A stretch of DNA of 15,910 nt. Source: an uncultured Collinsella sp. GTDB lineage: Bacteria; Actinomycetota; Coriobacteriia; Coriobacteriales; Coriobacteriaceae. Location of the stretch: NCBI GenBank assembly GCA_900544425.1, contig UQUX01000033.1, forward strand, positions 1-15,910, in the 5' to 3' direction. The position numbers and the translations under genes were made by a program. Positions 1 to 6,786 of the stretch are shown in pieces. The notes under the pieces are model-generated. The model ran no database searches, was not told where the DNA came from, and saw nothing but the letters and a program-made list of their open reading frames with translations. Positions within the stretch are counted from its first letter, which is position 1; each line of letters starts with the position of its first letter.

Positions 1-103
1 CCTTTTTGCCCTTGATGGCCGTGACCGCAAAGTAGATGACCGCGGCGGCAACGATTGCGCCCACGCATAGGCCAATCGAGCCCAACATTGCCGAGAATTC
101 CAT
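1..103 (-). CDS. Small membrane protein, N-terminal fragment (runs off left edge)
   Basis: Thirty-four codons are visible, reading from an ATG at 103 leftwards off the window. The peptide starts MEFSAMLGSIGLCVGAIV, is hydrophobic to about residue 28, and then turns basic (AIKGKK). This is the pattern of a single N-terminal membrane helix with a cytoplasmic positive end. A ribosome binding site (AGGTGA, six bases before the ATG) supports the start. Several families of small membrane proteins begin this way, including Cys-rich proteins associated with FeoB. The diagnostic C-terminal part is outside the window, so no function is assigned. It is divergent from the gene at 296. Confidence 0.6.
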   Translation of the reverse strand, partial: MEFSAMLGSIGLCVGAIVAAAVIYFAVTAIKGKK

Positions 104-236
104 ACCGCGTCACCTCTCTTTTGTATACGGGACATTCAAGATAGCACCTCGATTCCCGCCACCACAGCTCCTTCACGTTCGCCGGCCCTTCAGTCTAACG
201 GATGGCGCAGCGGGGAAAAATCAACTCGTCAAACGA

Positions 237-273
237 TTTAGCACTCGCAACGCCGGTCGTACACTGCCGACCG
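237..273 (+). promoter_or_regulatory. Possible promoter with overlapping inverted repeat
   Basis: In the 192-base divergent gap 104-295, a weak sigma-70-like pair is visible: TTTAGC (237-242), 17 bases, TACACT (260-265). Each hexamer matches consensus at three or four positions. A perfect 6-base inverted repeat, CGGTCG (254-259) and CGACCG (268-273), brackets the presumed -10 and could be an operator or a leader hairpin. The ribosome binding site before the ATG at 296 is weak (GGA). I see nothing else in this gap. Confidence 0.3.
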
Positions 274-295
274 CACAGCATAGAAACGGACCGCC

Positions 296-1387
296 ATGGA
301 TTCTCTCAACGATTTGAACGAGCGCGTCGACGCCTTTGTCGGCACCAGCTCCTTCGAGACGCCTGCCGCGACGAACGACCAAGCCCCCATCGATGTTCCC
401 GCCGAGGTTCACGAGGACATCGTCGCCTCGGTCGACTTCTCCGAGGTTGAGCTTGCAGACGAATTTACCGAGCCCCAGGTGGCCGTAACTCCCAACGGCC
501 TTTTGCCCATGGAGCCGCTGCCCATCGACGGGCGTCTGCGCAAGGCAGCCCTCCGTATGCCCGATGAGATCGAGGAGGCCAGCGGCTTTACGCTCTTTGG
601 CCGCCGCATCAAATCGCTCATCTACACCACCGACGTGGCGGTCATCCGCAACTCCAATGCCGACGCCGTGTTTGCCGTCTACCCCTTCACGCCGCAGCCC
701 GCCATTACGCAAGCGTTGCTGACTGTTGCCGAGTGCCCGGTCTTTGTGGGCGTTGGCGGCGGCACCACCACCGGTAAGCGTTCCGTGCAGATGGCGGCCG
801 TATCCGAGATGCAGGGCGCGGCGGGCTGCGTGGTCAACTCCCCCGCTACTGCCGAGATGGTCGAGCACATCACCAACATCGCCGACATCCCCGTCATCGC
901 CACGGTCGTTCGCTGCGACGACGATGCTCACGCCAAGGTGCGCGCCGGAGCCAAGATTCTCAACATCGCCGCCGGCAAAAACACGCCCCAGGTCCTGCGC
1001 GAGCTGCGCGAGCACTATCCCAACCTGCCGCTCATCGCACCGGGCGGCAAGACGCCCGAGAGCATCCGTGAAACCATCGCCGCTGGCGCCAACGCCATCA
1101 TCTGGACGCCGCCTTCGGCCCAGCAGCTTCAGACCGACATGATGCAGCGATACCGCAAGATGAAAGAAGACGCCACGCCCGTCATCTCGCGCGACGATGT
1201 GCCCATTATCGACCAGGTCGCCGCCGCCGAGGTTAGCCAGGTCGAGAACATGAATCCCGACGTGCCGATCCCCGACGAAGTCATCGAACGCGTCGCTTCG
1301 ATCCACGATCATATCGAGGAGCGTCGCGCCAGCCGCGGACTCAAACCCTCGCTGCACGGCTTCTTCTTCCGCGGAAAGAAACGCTAG
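296..1387 (+). CDS. TIM-barrel-like protein of unknown function (often labelled 'hydrolase')
   Basis: The product has 363 residues. The core, about residues 95-285, resembles a conserved anaerobe family with an aldolase-like beta/alpha-barrel pattern. Visible motifs are RRIKSLIYTTDVAVIRN (103-119), AVYPFTPQPAITQALL (127-142), the glycine-rich FVGVGGGTTTGKRS (150-163), AGAKILNIAAGK (217-228) and GANAIIWTPPS (264-274). The last two resemble strand-end phosphate-binding motifs of barrels. Automatic annotation commonly calls family members 'hydrolase'; I know of no established reaction. Unusual are an acidic N-terminal extension of roughly 80 residues and a C-terminal extension of about 75 residues ending in basic FFFRGKKR. 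There is no signal peptide, so it is probably cytosolic. It is transcribed alone, with a strong terminator 10 bases after the stop. Confidence 0.8.
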   Translation: MDSLNDLNERVDAFVGTSSFETPAATNDQAPIDVPAEVHEDIVASVDFSEVELADEFTEPQVAVTPNGLLPMEPLPIDGRLRKAALRMPDEIEEASGFTLFGRRIKSLIYTTDVAVIRNSNADAVFAVYPFTPQPAITQALLTVAECPVFVGVGGGTTTGKRSVQMAAVSEMQGAAGCVVNSPATAEMVEHITNIADIPVIATVVRCDDDAHAKVRAGAKILNIAAGKNTPQVLRELREHYPNLPLIAPGGKTPESIRETIAAGANAIIWTPPSAQQLQTDMMQRYRKMKEDATPVISRDDVPIIDQVAAAEVSQVENMNPDVPIPDEVIERVASIHDHIEERRASRGLKPSLHGFFFRGKKR

Positions 1388-1397
1388 CCGCAGCAGC

Positions 1398-1433
1398 AAG
1401 GCCCGTCCCGCAAACAACGGGACGGGCCTTTTT
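1398..1433 (+). terminator. Rho-independent terminator of the 296-1387 gene
   Basis: A perfect 13-base stem pairs 1398-1410 with 1418-1430 around a 7-base loop and runs directly into a T-tract (1429-1433). On the other strand the same hairpin lacks a U-run, so it would be at best a weak terminator for the convergent degV-type gene. No separate terminator was found for that gene in 1434-1495. Confidence 0.93.
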
Positions 1434-1495
1434 CTGTTATCGAATGTCGGGAGGGACAGGCGCAGCCGTTAAAACCGTCAGCCAGCCCACAAACG

Positions 1496-2386
1496 TTAGT
1501 CCACGCGCTTGTCGCCCATAAAGAAGACGGCCACCGTGCCAGGGCCGGTATGCGAGCCAATCAGAGCACCGATGCTATTGATCTCAATCTTACCTTTGAG
1601 CTGCGGAACCTGTTCCTCTATCAGTGCCGCAACGGCCTCGGCGTCCTCGCGGCACGCCGAGTGCGACATGATGCACTTGCCCGAATAATCCGCGCCGTCC
1701 TGCACATGCGCCATCACGGTCTTGGCCATCTCGGAGATCGCGCGCTTCTTGGTGCGAATCTTCTCGCGTGGCGCCAGCTCACCTTCGCAATCGACCGTCA
1801 TAAGCGGGCAAATCTTGAGCGCCGTGCCGATGATCGCGCTCGCGGCCGAAATGCGACCGCCGCGCAGGTAACTCGACAAATCGGTCGAGAAGAACCAGTG
1901 GTGCAGGTTGAGTTTATGCTCCTCAATCCAAGCGGCCGTCTCGTCGAGCGAAGCGCCGCTATCGCGAACGTCGGCGGCACATTCCGCCAGCAGGCCAAAG
2001 CCCGAAGACGCCGCCAGCGAGTCGATGACGCGTACCTTGCCGCCCTGGGGATAGCGATCCGCAAGCATCTGCGCCGCAACGCAGGCCGATCCATACGTGC
2101 CCGAAATACCCGACGACAACGCCAGGTGCAGCACGTCTTTACCCTCGGCAACAAACGGCTCCCAAAACTCCTCGTACTCACCCACGCTCACCTGAGACGT
2201 CTTGGGCATGGCGCCCGCGGCAATCTGGGCAAAAAACTCGTCCGGCGCAATCGACTGATACAGATCGTCCGTATAGACAACATCGTCGATCTCGTAATGA
2301 AAACACACGACGGGGATATTGCGCGATTCAAAGAACTCGCGGGTTCGGTCGGCGGCGGATTCACAGGTCAGGACAAAATCACTCAT
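1496..2386 (-). CDS. DegV family fatty-acid-binding protein
   Basis: The product has 296 residues, the usual DegV length. DegV proteins bind a single fatty acid, and the FakB members present it to the kinase FakA for phosphorylation and phospholipid synthesis. Visible family motifs are TCESAAD near the N-terminus (7-13), PKTSQVS (61-67), LSSGISGTYGSA (90-101), the basic LRGGRIS (174-180) and the C-terminal GSHTGPGTVAVFF (277-289). The start at 2386 is chosen because AAGGAG lies six bases upstream. An in-frame ATG at 2404 would place that site inside the gene. No fakA lies in the window, so whether it is a FakB cannot be decided. It is divergent from fbp and convergent with the 296-1387 gene. 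Confidence 0.92.
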   Translation of the reverse strand: MSDFVLTCESAADRTREFFESRNIPVVCFHYEIDDVVYTDDLYQSIAPDEFFAQIAAGAMPKTSQVSVGEYEEFWEPFVAEGKDVLHLALSSGISGTYGSACVAAQMLADRYPQGGKVRVIDSLAASSGFGLLAECAADVRDSGASLDETAAWIEEHKLNLHHWFFSTDLSSYLRGGRISAASAIIGTALKICPLMTVDCEGELAPREKIRTKKRAISEMAKTVMAHVQDGADYSGKCIMSHSACREDAEAVAALIEEQVPQLKGKIEINSIGALIGSHTGPGTVAVFFMGDKRVD

Positions 2387-2414
2387 ATGAGGCTCCTTAC
2401 TCATTACTGCGCAA

Positions 2415-2423
2415 ATTATCGCA
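2415..2423 (-). promoter_or_regulatory. Extended -10 promoter element for the degV-type gene
   Basis: Read on the minus strand, 2423 to 2415 is TGCGATAAT, an extended -10 (TGn plus 5 of 6 consensus bases). It lies about 30 bases before the start codon at 2386. No good -35 is seen at 16-18 bases, which an extended -10 can tolerate. Confidence 0.45.
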
Positions 2424-2627
2424 CAGCAATCGTGAATACGGTACAAATGTCCACTATTTACCAAATTGAACCAAAGGTAGTGAACATCTTTACCGTTATC
2501 ATCCCTATCGATCCCGGAGGTATGCGCCTGCAAAAACGACCCCGCGTCTCCATTCAACCGCCATATCTACCTCAACTAAATCGATTTACCAAACCGTTCG
2601 GCCAACAATTTGACCTCCCATCTCCAA

Positions 2628-2656
2628 TCGAAACAAAAGCGGCGCATACTGATAAA
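2628..2656 (+). promoter_or_regulatory. Weak candidate promoter for fbp
   Basis: TCGAAA (2628-2633) and GATAAA (2651-2656) are separated by 17 bases, and each matches consensus at four positions. Transcription would begin near 2663, leaving a leader of about 40 bases. The ribosome binding site GGAAGG (2693-2698) sits six bases before the ATG at 2705. Confidence 0.3.
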
Positions 2657-2704
2657 CGTTTGACGCTGTTTGTCAGTTTTACCAACCACATCGGAAGGTG
2701 CCTC

Positions 2705-4621
2705 ATGGTCGCATTCGATCGCAATCCGCAAGACTTCAAGTATCTGCGCCTGCTGTCGAGACAGTTCCCCACCGAGCAATCCGCATTCACCGAAATCATC
2801 AACCTCTCAGCCATCCTCAACCTGCCCAAGGGCACCGAGCATTTTATGAGCGATGTGCATGGCGAATACGAAGCCTTTATGCACATCCTCAACAACTGCT
2901 CGGGTGTTGTGCGCGAGCATGTCGACGAGATCTTTGGCGACACGCTCTCCTTTGACGAAAAGGGCGAGCTGTGCACGCTCATCTACTATCCGCGCGAGAA
3001 GATCGATCTTGTCCGCAGCCGGCGCGAGGACTCGCCCACCTGGTACAAGACCATGCTCGACCAGCTCATTGTGGTTGCCCGCTCGCTTTCGAGCCGTTAT
3101 ACCCGCTCCAAGGTGCGTAAGGCCATCCCGCGCGATTACGCCTACATCATCGACGAGTTGCTGCACACGCATCCGGATGAGAACAACTACCGCGTGCGGT
3201 ATCACGAGCGCATTATCGAATCCATTCTGGAGACCGCCAGCGCCGACGACTTTATCGAGTCGCTTGCTTCACTCATCAAGCGCCTCGCCGTCGACCACCT
3301 GCACTTGGTGGGCGACATCTTCGACCGTGGCGGCGGCGCGGCCAAAATTATGGACCGCCTGCTCACCTATCATTCGCTCGATATTCAGTGGGGTAACCAC
3401 GATCTGCTGTGGATGGGCGCTGCGGCCGGTGAGCCCGCCTGCATCGCCACGGTGCTGCGCAACAACCTGCGCTACGACAATTACGAGATCCTCGAGAACG
3501 ACTACGGCATCTCGCTGCGCGAGCTTGTCGCCTTCGCCGACGCCACCTATACCGCCGGCGAGTCCATCACCCCGCTGATCAAGGCCATCAACGTGCTGCT
3601 CTTTAAACTCGAGGGCCAGATTATCCAGCGTCACCCCGAGTTCGACATGACCGACCGCCTGCTGCTCGACAAGATCGACCACGACACCGGCACGGTCACG
3701 CTCGCCGACGGCAGCGTGTGGCCGCTCACGACCAACGATTTCCCCACCGTCGACCCGACGGACCCCTACACGCTCACGCCCCAGGAACAGCACATCATCG
3801 ACAAGCTCGTGTCCGAGTTTATCACCGCCGATCATCTGCATCGCCATATCGATTTCCTCTACACCCACGGCTCGATGTACAAGGTCACCAACGGCAACCT
3901 GCTGTTCCATGGCTGCGTGCCGCTCAACGAAGACGGCACCTTTAGCAGCATGAACTGCCTGGGTACCTGGCACGCCGGTCGCGATTATCTCGATTTTTGC
4001 GACCGCATCGCCCGCCGCGCCTGGCGCGTGGGCGACCGCGACGCCCTCGACTGGATGTGGTACCTGTGGATCGGCTTTAACTCACCCGCGAGCGGACGCC
4101 TGGTGCGTACCTTTGAGCGCGCCTATATCGCCGATAAGAGCACGTGGGTCGAGCCGATGGACCCGTACTATACGCTCACCACGTCCTCGTCCGTTTGCGA
4201 CGACATCATGCGCGAGTTCAACGTCGCCCCCATGGCCTGCTCGCCGACGGGGCACATCATCAACGGCCATACCCCGGTCAAAACTACCAAGGGCGAGCAG
4301 CCCATCCGCGCCAACGGTAAGCTGCTGGTCATCGATGGCGGCTTCTGCCGCGCCTACCATCCCAAGACGGGCATCGCCGGCTACACGCTTATCTCCAGTT
4401 CTCGCGGATGCCGCCTTAAGTCGCACCAGGCCTTTACCACGGTTGCCGAGGCGCTCACGCGCAACGTGGACATCGAGAGCGAGACCAACCGCTTTGACCA
4501 GGCCGACCGTCGCCGCATGGTGAGTGACACCGATACCGGCGCCAAGATCCGCAGCCAGATCCAGGACCTACGCCAACTGCTCGATGCATATAGAAACGGT
4601 GCTATCGAGGAGCGCGCCTAG
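2705..4621 (+). CDS. fbp: Fructose-1,6-bisphosphatase, class III
   Basis: The product has 638 residues, close to the 640-670 usual for class III FBPases, the Firmicutes type. The enzyme hydrolyses fructose-1,6-bisphosphate to fructose-6-phosphate in gluconeogenesis and acts in the cytosol. Calcineurin-type metallophosphatase motifs are present in order: SDVHGEYEAF (49-58), GDIFDRGG (203-210), GNHDLLWMG (230-238), HGCVPLNEDG and INGHTPVK (N520 G521 H522). Typical flanking segments are also visible (YLRLLSRQFP near the start, DGGFCRAYHPKTGIAGYTL near the end). The start at 2705 is set by GGAAGG and by family alignment; the frame stays open upstream to about 1550 but that part is antisense to the degV-type gene. 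Two GtrA genes follow in the same direction without an obvious terminator. Confidence 0.96.
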   Translation: MVAFDRNPQDFKYLRLLSRQFPTEQSAFTEIINLSAILNLPKGTEHFMSDVHGEYEAFMHILNNCSGVVREHVDEIFGDTLSFDEKGELCTLIYYPREKIDLVRSRREDSPTWYKTMLDQLIVVARSLSSRYTRSKVRKAIPRDYAYIIDELLHTHPDENNYRVRYHERIIESILETASADDFIESLASLIKRLAVDHLHLVGDIFDRGGGAAKIMDRLLTYHSLDIQWGNHDLLWMGAAAGEPACIATVLRNNLRYDNYEILENDYGISLRELVAFADATYTAGESITPLIKAINVLLFKLEGQIIQRHPEFDMTDRLLLDKIDHDTGTVTLADGSVWPLTTNDFPTVDPTDPYTLTPQEQHIIDKLVSEFITADHLHRHIDFLYTHGSMYKVTNGNLLFHGCVPLNEDGTFSSMNCLGTWHAGRDYLDFCDRIARRAWRVGDRDALDWMWYLWIGFNSPASGRLVRTFERAYIADKSTWVEPMDPYYTLTTSSSVCDDIMREFNVAPMACSPTGHIINGHTPVKTTKGEQPIRANGKLLVIDGGFCRAYHPKTGIAGYTLISSSRGCRLKSHQAFTTVAEALTRNVDIESETNRFDQADRRRMVSDTDTGAKIRSQIQDLRQLLDAYRNGAIEERA

Positions 4622-4627
4622 CTCCAC

Positions 4628-4682
4628 CCGCGGGGATTGGCTAAACTTGCTGAGTTTGTCATCCCCGCGGCGCTCCGGCGCC
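4628..4682 (+). other. Two stacked RNA hairpins between fbp and the first gtrA-like gene
   Basis: CCGCGGGGAT (4628-4637) pairs perfectly with ATCCCCGCGG (4661-4670). Inside it AAACT (4643-4647) pairs with AGTTT (4653-4657). A second hairpin follows directly: GGCGC (4669-4673) and GCGCC (4678-4682) around TCCG, a UNCG-type tetraloop closed by C-G. No U-tract follows, so this is not a classical terminator. It begins 7 bases after the fbp stop and ends just before the ribosome binding site of the next gene. An RNA-stability or processing element is possible. Confidence 0.6.
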
Positions 4683-4699
4683 ACTCTAAGGCAGGTACC

Positions 4700-5095
4700 A
4701 TGCAAAAGCTCCTTGCGCAGATCATGAAGTTTGGCGTCGTCGGCGTCGTCGCCACCGTCATCGACTTTGGCATCATGAATCTGCTCCACTACGGTTTGGG
4801 CCTCAATATCCTGATCGCCAATACCAGCGGCTTTATCGTCTCGCTCATCTTTAACTACGTCGCGAGCATGAAGTACGTGTTTGCGCACAAGGAGGGCATG
4901 AGCCGCCGCCGCGAGTTCATTATCTTTGTCGTGCTGTCCGTGATCGGCTTGGCTCTCAACGACGGCATCGTGCTGGCGCTCAACGCCGGCCTGGGGCTCG
5001 AGGCCAATATCGCCAAGATTTGCGCCACCGCGCTTGTTATGGTCTACAACTTTGTGACCCGAAAGATCTTCCTGGAGGGAGACGAAACCAAGTAG
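4700..5095 (+). CDS. GtrA family membrane protein (first of a tandem pair)
   Basis: The product has 131 residues with four hydrophobic segments at about 10-32, 36-56, 72-95 and 104-124, the GtrA/DPMS layout. GtrA proteins are thought to help move lipid-linked (bactoprenol) sugars across the membrane for decoration of the cell envelope. Characteristic parts are KFGVVGVVATVIDFG (10-24), NYVASMKYVF (52-61), REFIIF (71-76) and a C-terminal YNFVTRKIFLEG. The ATG at 4700 aligns with family N-termini and has AGG upstream; a TTG at 4637 would add 21 unlike residues and lies within the hairpin region. It follows fbp by 78 bases. No glycosyltransferase is adjacent, so the sugar is unknown. Confidence 0.9.
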   Translation: MQKLLAQIMKFGVVGVVATVIDFGIMNLLHYGLGLNILIANTSGFIVSLIFNYVASMKYVFAHKEGMSRRREFIIFVVLSVIGLALNDGIVLALNAGLGLEANIAKICATALVMVYNFVTRKIFLEGDETK

Positions 5096-5119
5096 CCCAG
5101 CCTCCTCGTTGCACTACGG

Positions 5120-5163
5120 GGCCCACGGACGACGTACGTCGAGCGCTGCGTTGTTCGTGGGCC
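5120..5163 (+). other. Long hairpin between the two GtrA genes, possible weak terminator
   Basis: Bases 5120-5136 pair with 5147-5163 over 17 consecutive positions, counting G-U pairs. The outer eight are perfect (GGCCCACG with CGTGGGCC), and the loop has 10 bases. The sequence GACGTACGTC (5131-5140) is itself a 10-base palindrome. Downstream is TTGCTCGTTT rather than a clean T-run, so termination would be inefficient. The rest of the 219-base gap 5096-5314 shows only weak promoter-like hexamers, such as TATAGT at 5227-5232. Confidence 0.65.
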
Positions 5164-5314
5164 TTGCTCGTTTACGGATGGATTTGCGACGTTTGCGGAT
5201 TGTCTCTTGCAAATTTGACGAGTTCGTATAGTTCTTGGCAAAGACCTTACGTTTCCCATGCAAAAGCTCTAAAGTATCCTCTGCTCGATTCGTCAACGCA
5301 TTGGATGTGATTAC

Positions 5315-5722
5315 GTGCGCAAGGCACTGGCACAACCTCATACCAAGCAGTTCCTCAAGTTCGCTGTCGTGGGACTTATCTCCTTTGGCATCGACTGGGG
5401 CATGCTCATTGCGCTCGTCGAGCTGTTCCATCTCGACTTTTTGATGAGCACCACGATCTCGTTTATCACGTCCGTCGTGGTCAACTACTGGCTCAGCATG
5501 AAGTACGTGTTCGACCACCGCGAGGGCATGAGCCGCAAGCGCGAGTTCACGATCTTCACCATCCTGTCGGTGATTGGTTTGGGCCTCAACGACCTGTACA
5601 TGTTTGTGGGCGTCACGTTTTTGAGCATCGGCTACCAGGCCATGAAGGCCATCGCCACGTTCCTGGTCACCTGGTACAACTACTTTAGCCGCCGCTTCTT
5701 CCTCGAAGGCGCACAGTCGTAG
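5315..5722 (+). CDS. GtrA family membrane protein (second of a tandem pair)
   Basis: The product has 135 residues and four predicted membrane segments, and is clearly paralogous to the protein at 4700-5095. Both share NY-x-x-SMKYVF, EGMSR-x-REF, LSVIGL-x-LND and a final RR/RK-(F/I)FLEG at the same positions. The start is a GTG at 5315 with a modest GGA about 10 bases upstream; the nearby ATG at 5305 is out of frame and followed at once by a stop. The expected role is translocation of a polyprenyl-linked sugar across the membrane. The hairpin before it and the 219-base gap suggest it may be transcribed separately. A strong terminator follows. Confidence 0.9.
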   Translation: MRKALAQPHTKQFLKFAVVGLISFGIDWGMLIALVELFHLDFLMSTTISFITSVVVNYWLSMKYVFDHREGMSRKREFTIFTILSVIGLGLNDLYMFVGVTFLSIGYQAMKAIATFLVTWYNYFSRRFFLEGAQS

Positions 5723-5747
5723 ACGGCCCAACATAATCTCGCTTCGC

Positions 5748-5781
5748 AGCCGGTTGGAATTCACGTTCCAGCCGGCTTTTT
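5748..5781 (+). terminator. Rho-independent terminator after the second gtrA-like gene
   Basis: AGCCGGTTGGAA (5748-5759) pairs with TTCCAGCCGGCT (5766-5777) with one G-U, around a 6-base loop. It is followed by a T-run (5777-5781). Confidence 0.92.
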
Positions 5782-5820
5782 GTTTGCAGAGAGACCGGGC
5801 GAGCCAGTCCCATTCGCATG

Positions 5821-5860
5821 AAAAACGGGCGGCCCGGATGTTTGTCCGAACCGCCCGTTT
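5821..5860 (-). terminator. Rho-independent terminator of the B12-linked surface operon
   Basis: On the minus strand AAACGGGCGG (5860-5851) pairs with CCGCCCGTTT (5832-5823), with an inner CGG/CCG, and ends in a U-run (5825-5821). It lies 21 bases after the stop codon at 5881 and marks the end of the transcription unit. Confidence 0.93.
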
Positions 5861-5880
5861 GGCGTGCTATGTCGAGGCCT

Positions 5881-6777
5881 CTAGCCCGTTACGTAATACC
5901 ACACGACGGTGTCGCCATTCTTGAGAATGTAATTGCTGCAGGCCGTATTGGGCGTTACGCCGTTGACAGAGTACATCCAGCCGCTCGTGCCGCCGTGCTC
6001 CTTCTCGGCCAGGCCGCCGATAGCGGCGACATACGTGCCGTACGACGAGCCGTGCGCATTGACGGAAAGCCCTAGGGCGCACAGAGCGTCGTAGACCGTG
6101 GCACCCTCGTTGAAGGTGAACGTACCGCCAGAAGACACAGGATTGCCCACAGCGCTCGATGTAACCGAAACAGCCACCGTGACATAGCCAGACTGCTGCG
6201 AGCCGCCCTGATTGCCCGCAGAGGCGTTGCCGCTGTTGGATGCAGACCCACCGCCGGACGCCGAGCCGCTGCCCGAAGAAGAACTCGATCCACCAGCGGA
6301 TTCCGAGCCCTGTCCGGCAGACGTGCTGCTGGACTTCTTGCCGCCCTTGCCTTCGGACTTCTTCTCCTTCGAATCCTTGTCAGACTTCTTGTCCGAAGAT
6401 TCAGACTTGTCCTTGGAATCAGATTCATCCGAATCCTTCGACCCGTCCTTCGCATTGTCCGAAGATTTGGAGTCCTTGGGCGCAGCCTTGCCCGAAGCGG
6501 TAGTCGAGCCGGAAACCGACGCATCCTTGGCAACGACGCTCTCCCCTGTCACAGCCCGCGCGATCCAATCGATGGACCATGCACTGCCGTCAGAGGGATA
6601 GACAAAACCCAGCGACACAACGATCAAAACGATGCAGCCGGCCGTCAGAGCGCCAAGCAGTGCCTTGCGCCGAGGGGCGGACGCCGCCGAAGCGGCGCCC
6701 TTTTGCTTTGCATCGTCGAGCTGAATGAACGACGAGTCGGGTTGTTTGGAGTCGGCGTCCTGCGGCTTATTGGACAT
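5881..6777 (-). CDS. Membrane-anchored DUF4430 (transcobalamin-like beta domain) protein
   Basis: The product has 298 residues. Order: a short cytosolic N-terminus ending in PRRK (35-38); one membrane helix at about 39-60; a long Ser/Lys/Asp-rich then Gly/Ser-rich linker (82-197); and a C-terminal DUF4430 domain (198-298). The domain shows FTFNEGATVYDAL (220-232), the hallmark GGTSGWMYSVNGV (262-274) and ILKNGDTVVWYYV (284-296). Cys233 and Cys280 could pair. DUF4430 is related to the C-terminal beta domain of intrinsic factor and transcobalamin. The expected topology is N-in, with the domain held outside the membrane across the wall. The ATG at 6777 is preferred because AGGTGAGG overlaps the upstream stop; a GTG at 6786 has no ribosome binding site. 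It follows the giant gene by 9 bases, so the two are surely co-transcribed. Corrinoid binding is inferred. Confidence 0.88.
   Translation of the reverse strand: MSNKPQDADSKQPDSSFIQLDDAKQKGAASAASAPRRKALLGALTAGCIVLIVVSLGFVYPSDGSAWSIDWIARAVTGESVVAKDASVSGSTTASGKAAPKDSKSSDNAKDGSKDSDESDSKDKSESSDKKSDKDSKEKKSEGKGGKKSSSTSAGQGSESAGGSSSSSGSGSASGGGSASNSGNASAGNQGGSQQSGYVTVAVSVTSSAVGNPVSSGGTFTFNEGATVYDALCALGLSVNAHGSSYGTYVAAIGGLAEKEHGGTSGWMYSVNGVTPNTACSNYILKNGDTVVWYYVTG
6187..6534 (-). repeat. Ser/Lys/Asp-rich low-complexity linker in the smaller DUF4430 protein
   Basis: This encodes residues 82-197, with many KDS, SDK and DSK units followed by Gly/Ser/Ala runs. A compositionally near-identical segment occurs near the C-terminus of the neighbouring giant protein. 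It probably spans the peptidoglycan, holding the DUF4430 domain outside. Confidence 0.7.
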
Positions 6778-6786
6778 AGCCCTCAC

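Larger units (their letters stand above)
2387..2704. promoter_or_regulatory. Divergent regulatory region between the degV-type gene and fbp
   Basis: This 318-base gap is visibly richer in A and T than the flanking genes and holds no convincing gene. The open reading frame running through it into fbp has no family-like sequence before residue MVAFDRN of fbp. It contains an imperfect 8-base inverted repeat, GTCCACTA (2449-2456) and TAGTGAAC (2478-2485), with 7 of 8 bases matching. The spacing suits a dimeric regulator. It also holds the two candidate promoters listed separately. Confidence 0.5.

Noticed and set aside
221..1417. Minus-strand open frame (398 codons) opposite the barrel-like gene
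   Set aside because: It is an Asp/Gly/Val-rich shadow frame; it also runs into the terminator, while the plus-strand frame has recognisable conserved motifs.
1550..2704. N-terminal extension of the fbp frame
   Set aside because: The frame happens to stay open antisense to the degV-type gene. Class III FBPases begin close to the MVAFDRN start, which has its own ribosome binding site.
6778..6786. GTG at 6786 as start of the smaller DUF4430 gene
   Set aside because: It directly follows the upstream stop and has no ribosome binding site, while the ATG at 6777 has AGGTGAGG at proper distance.
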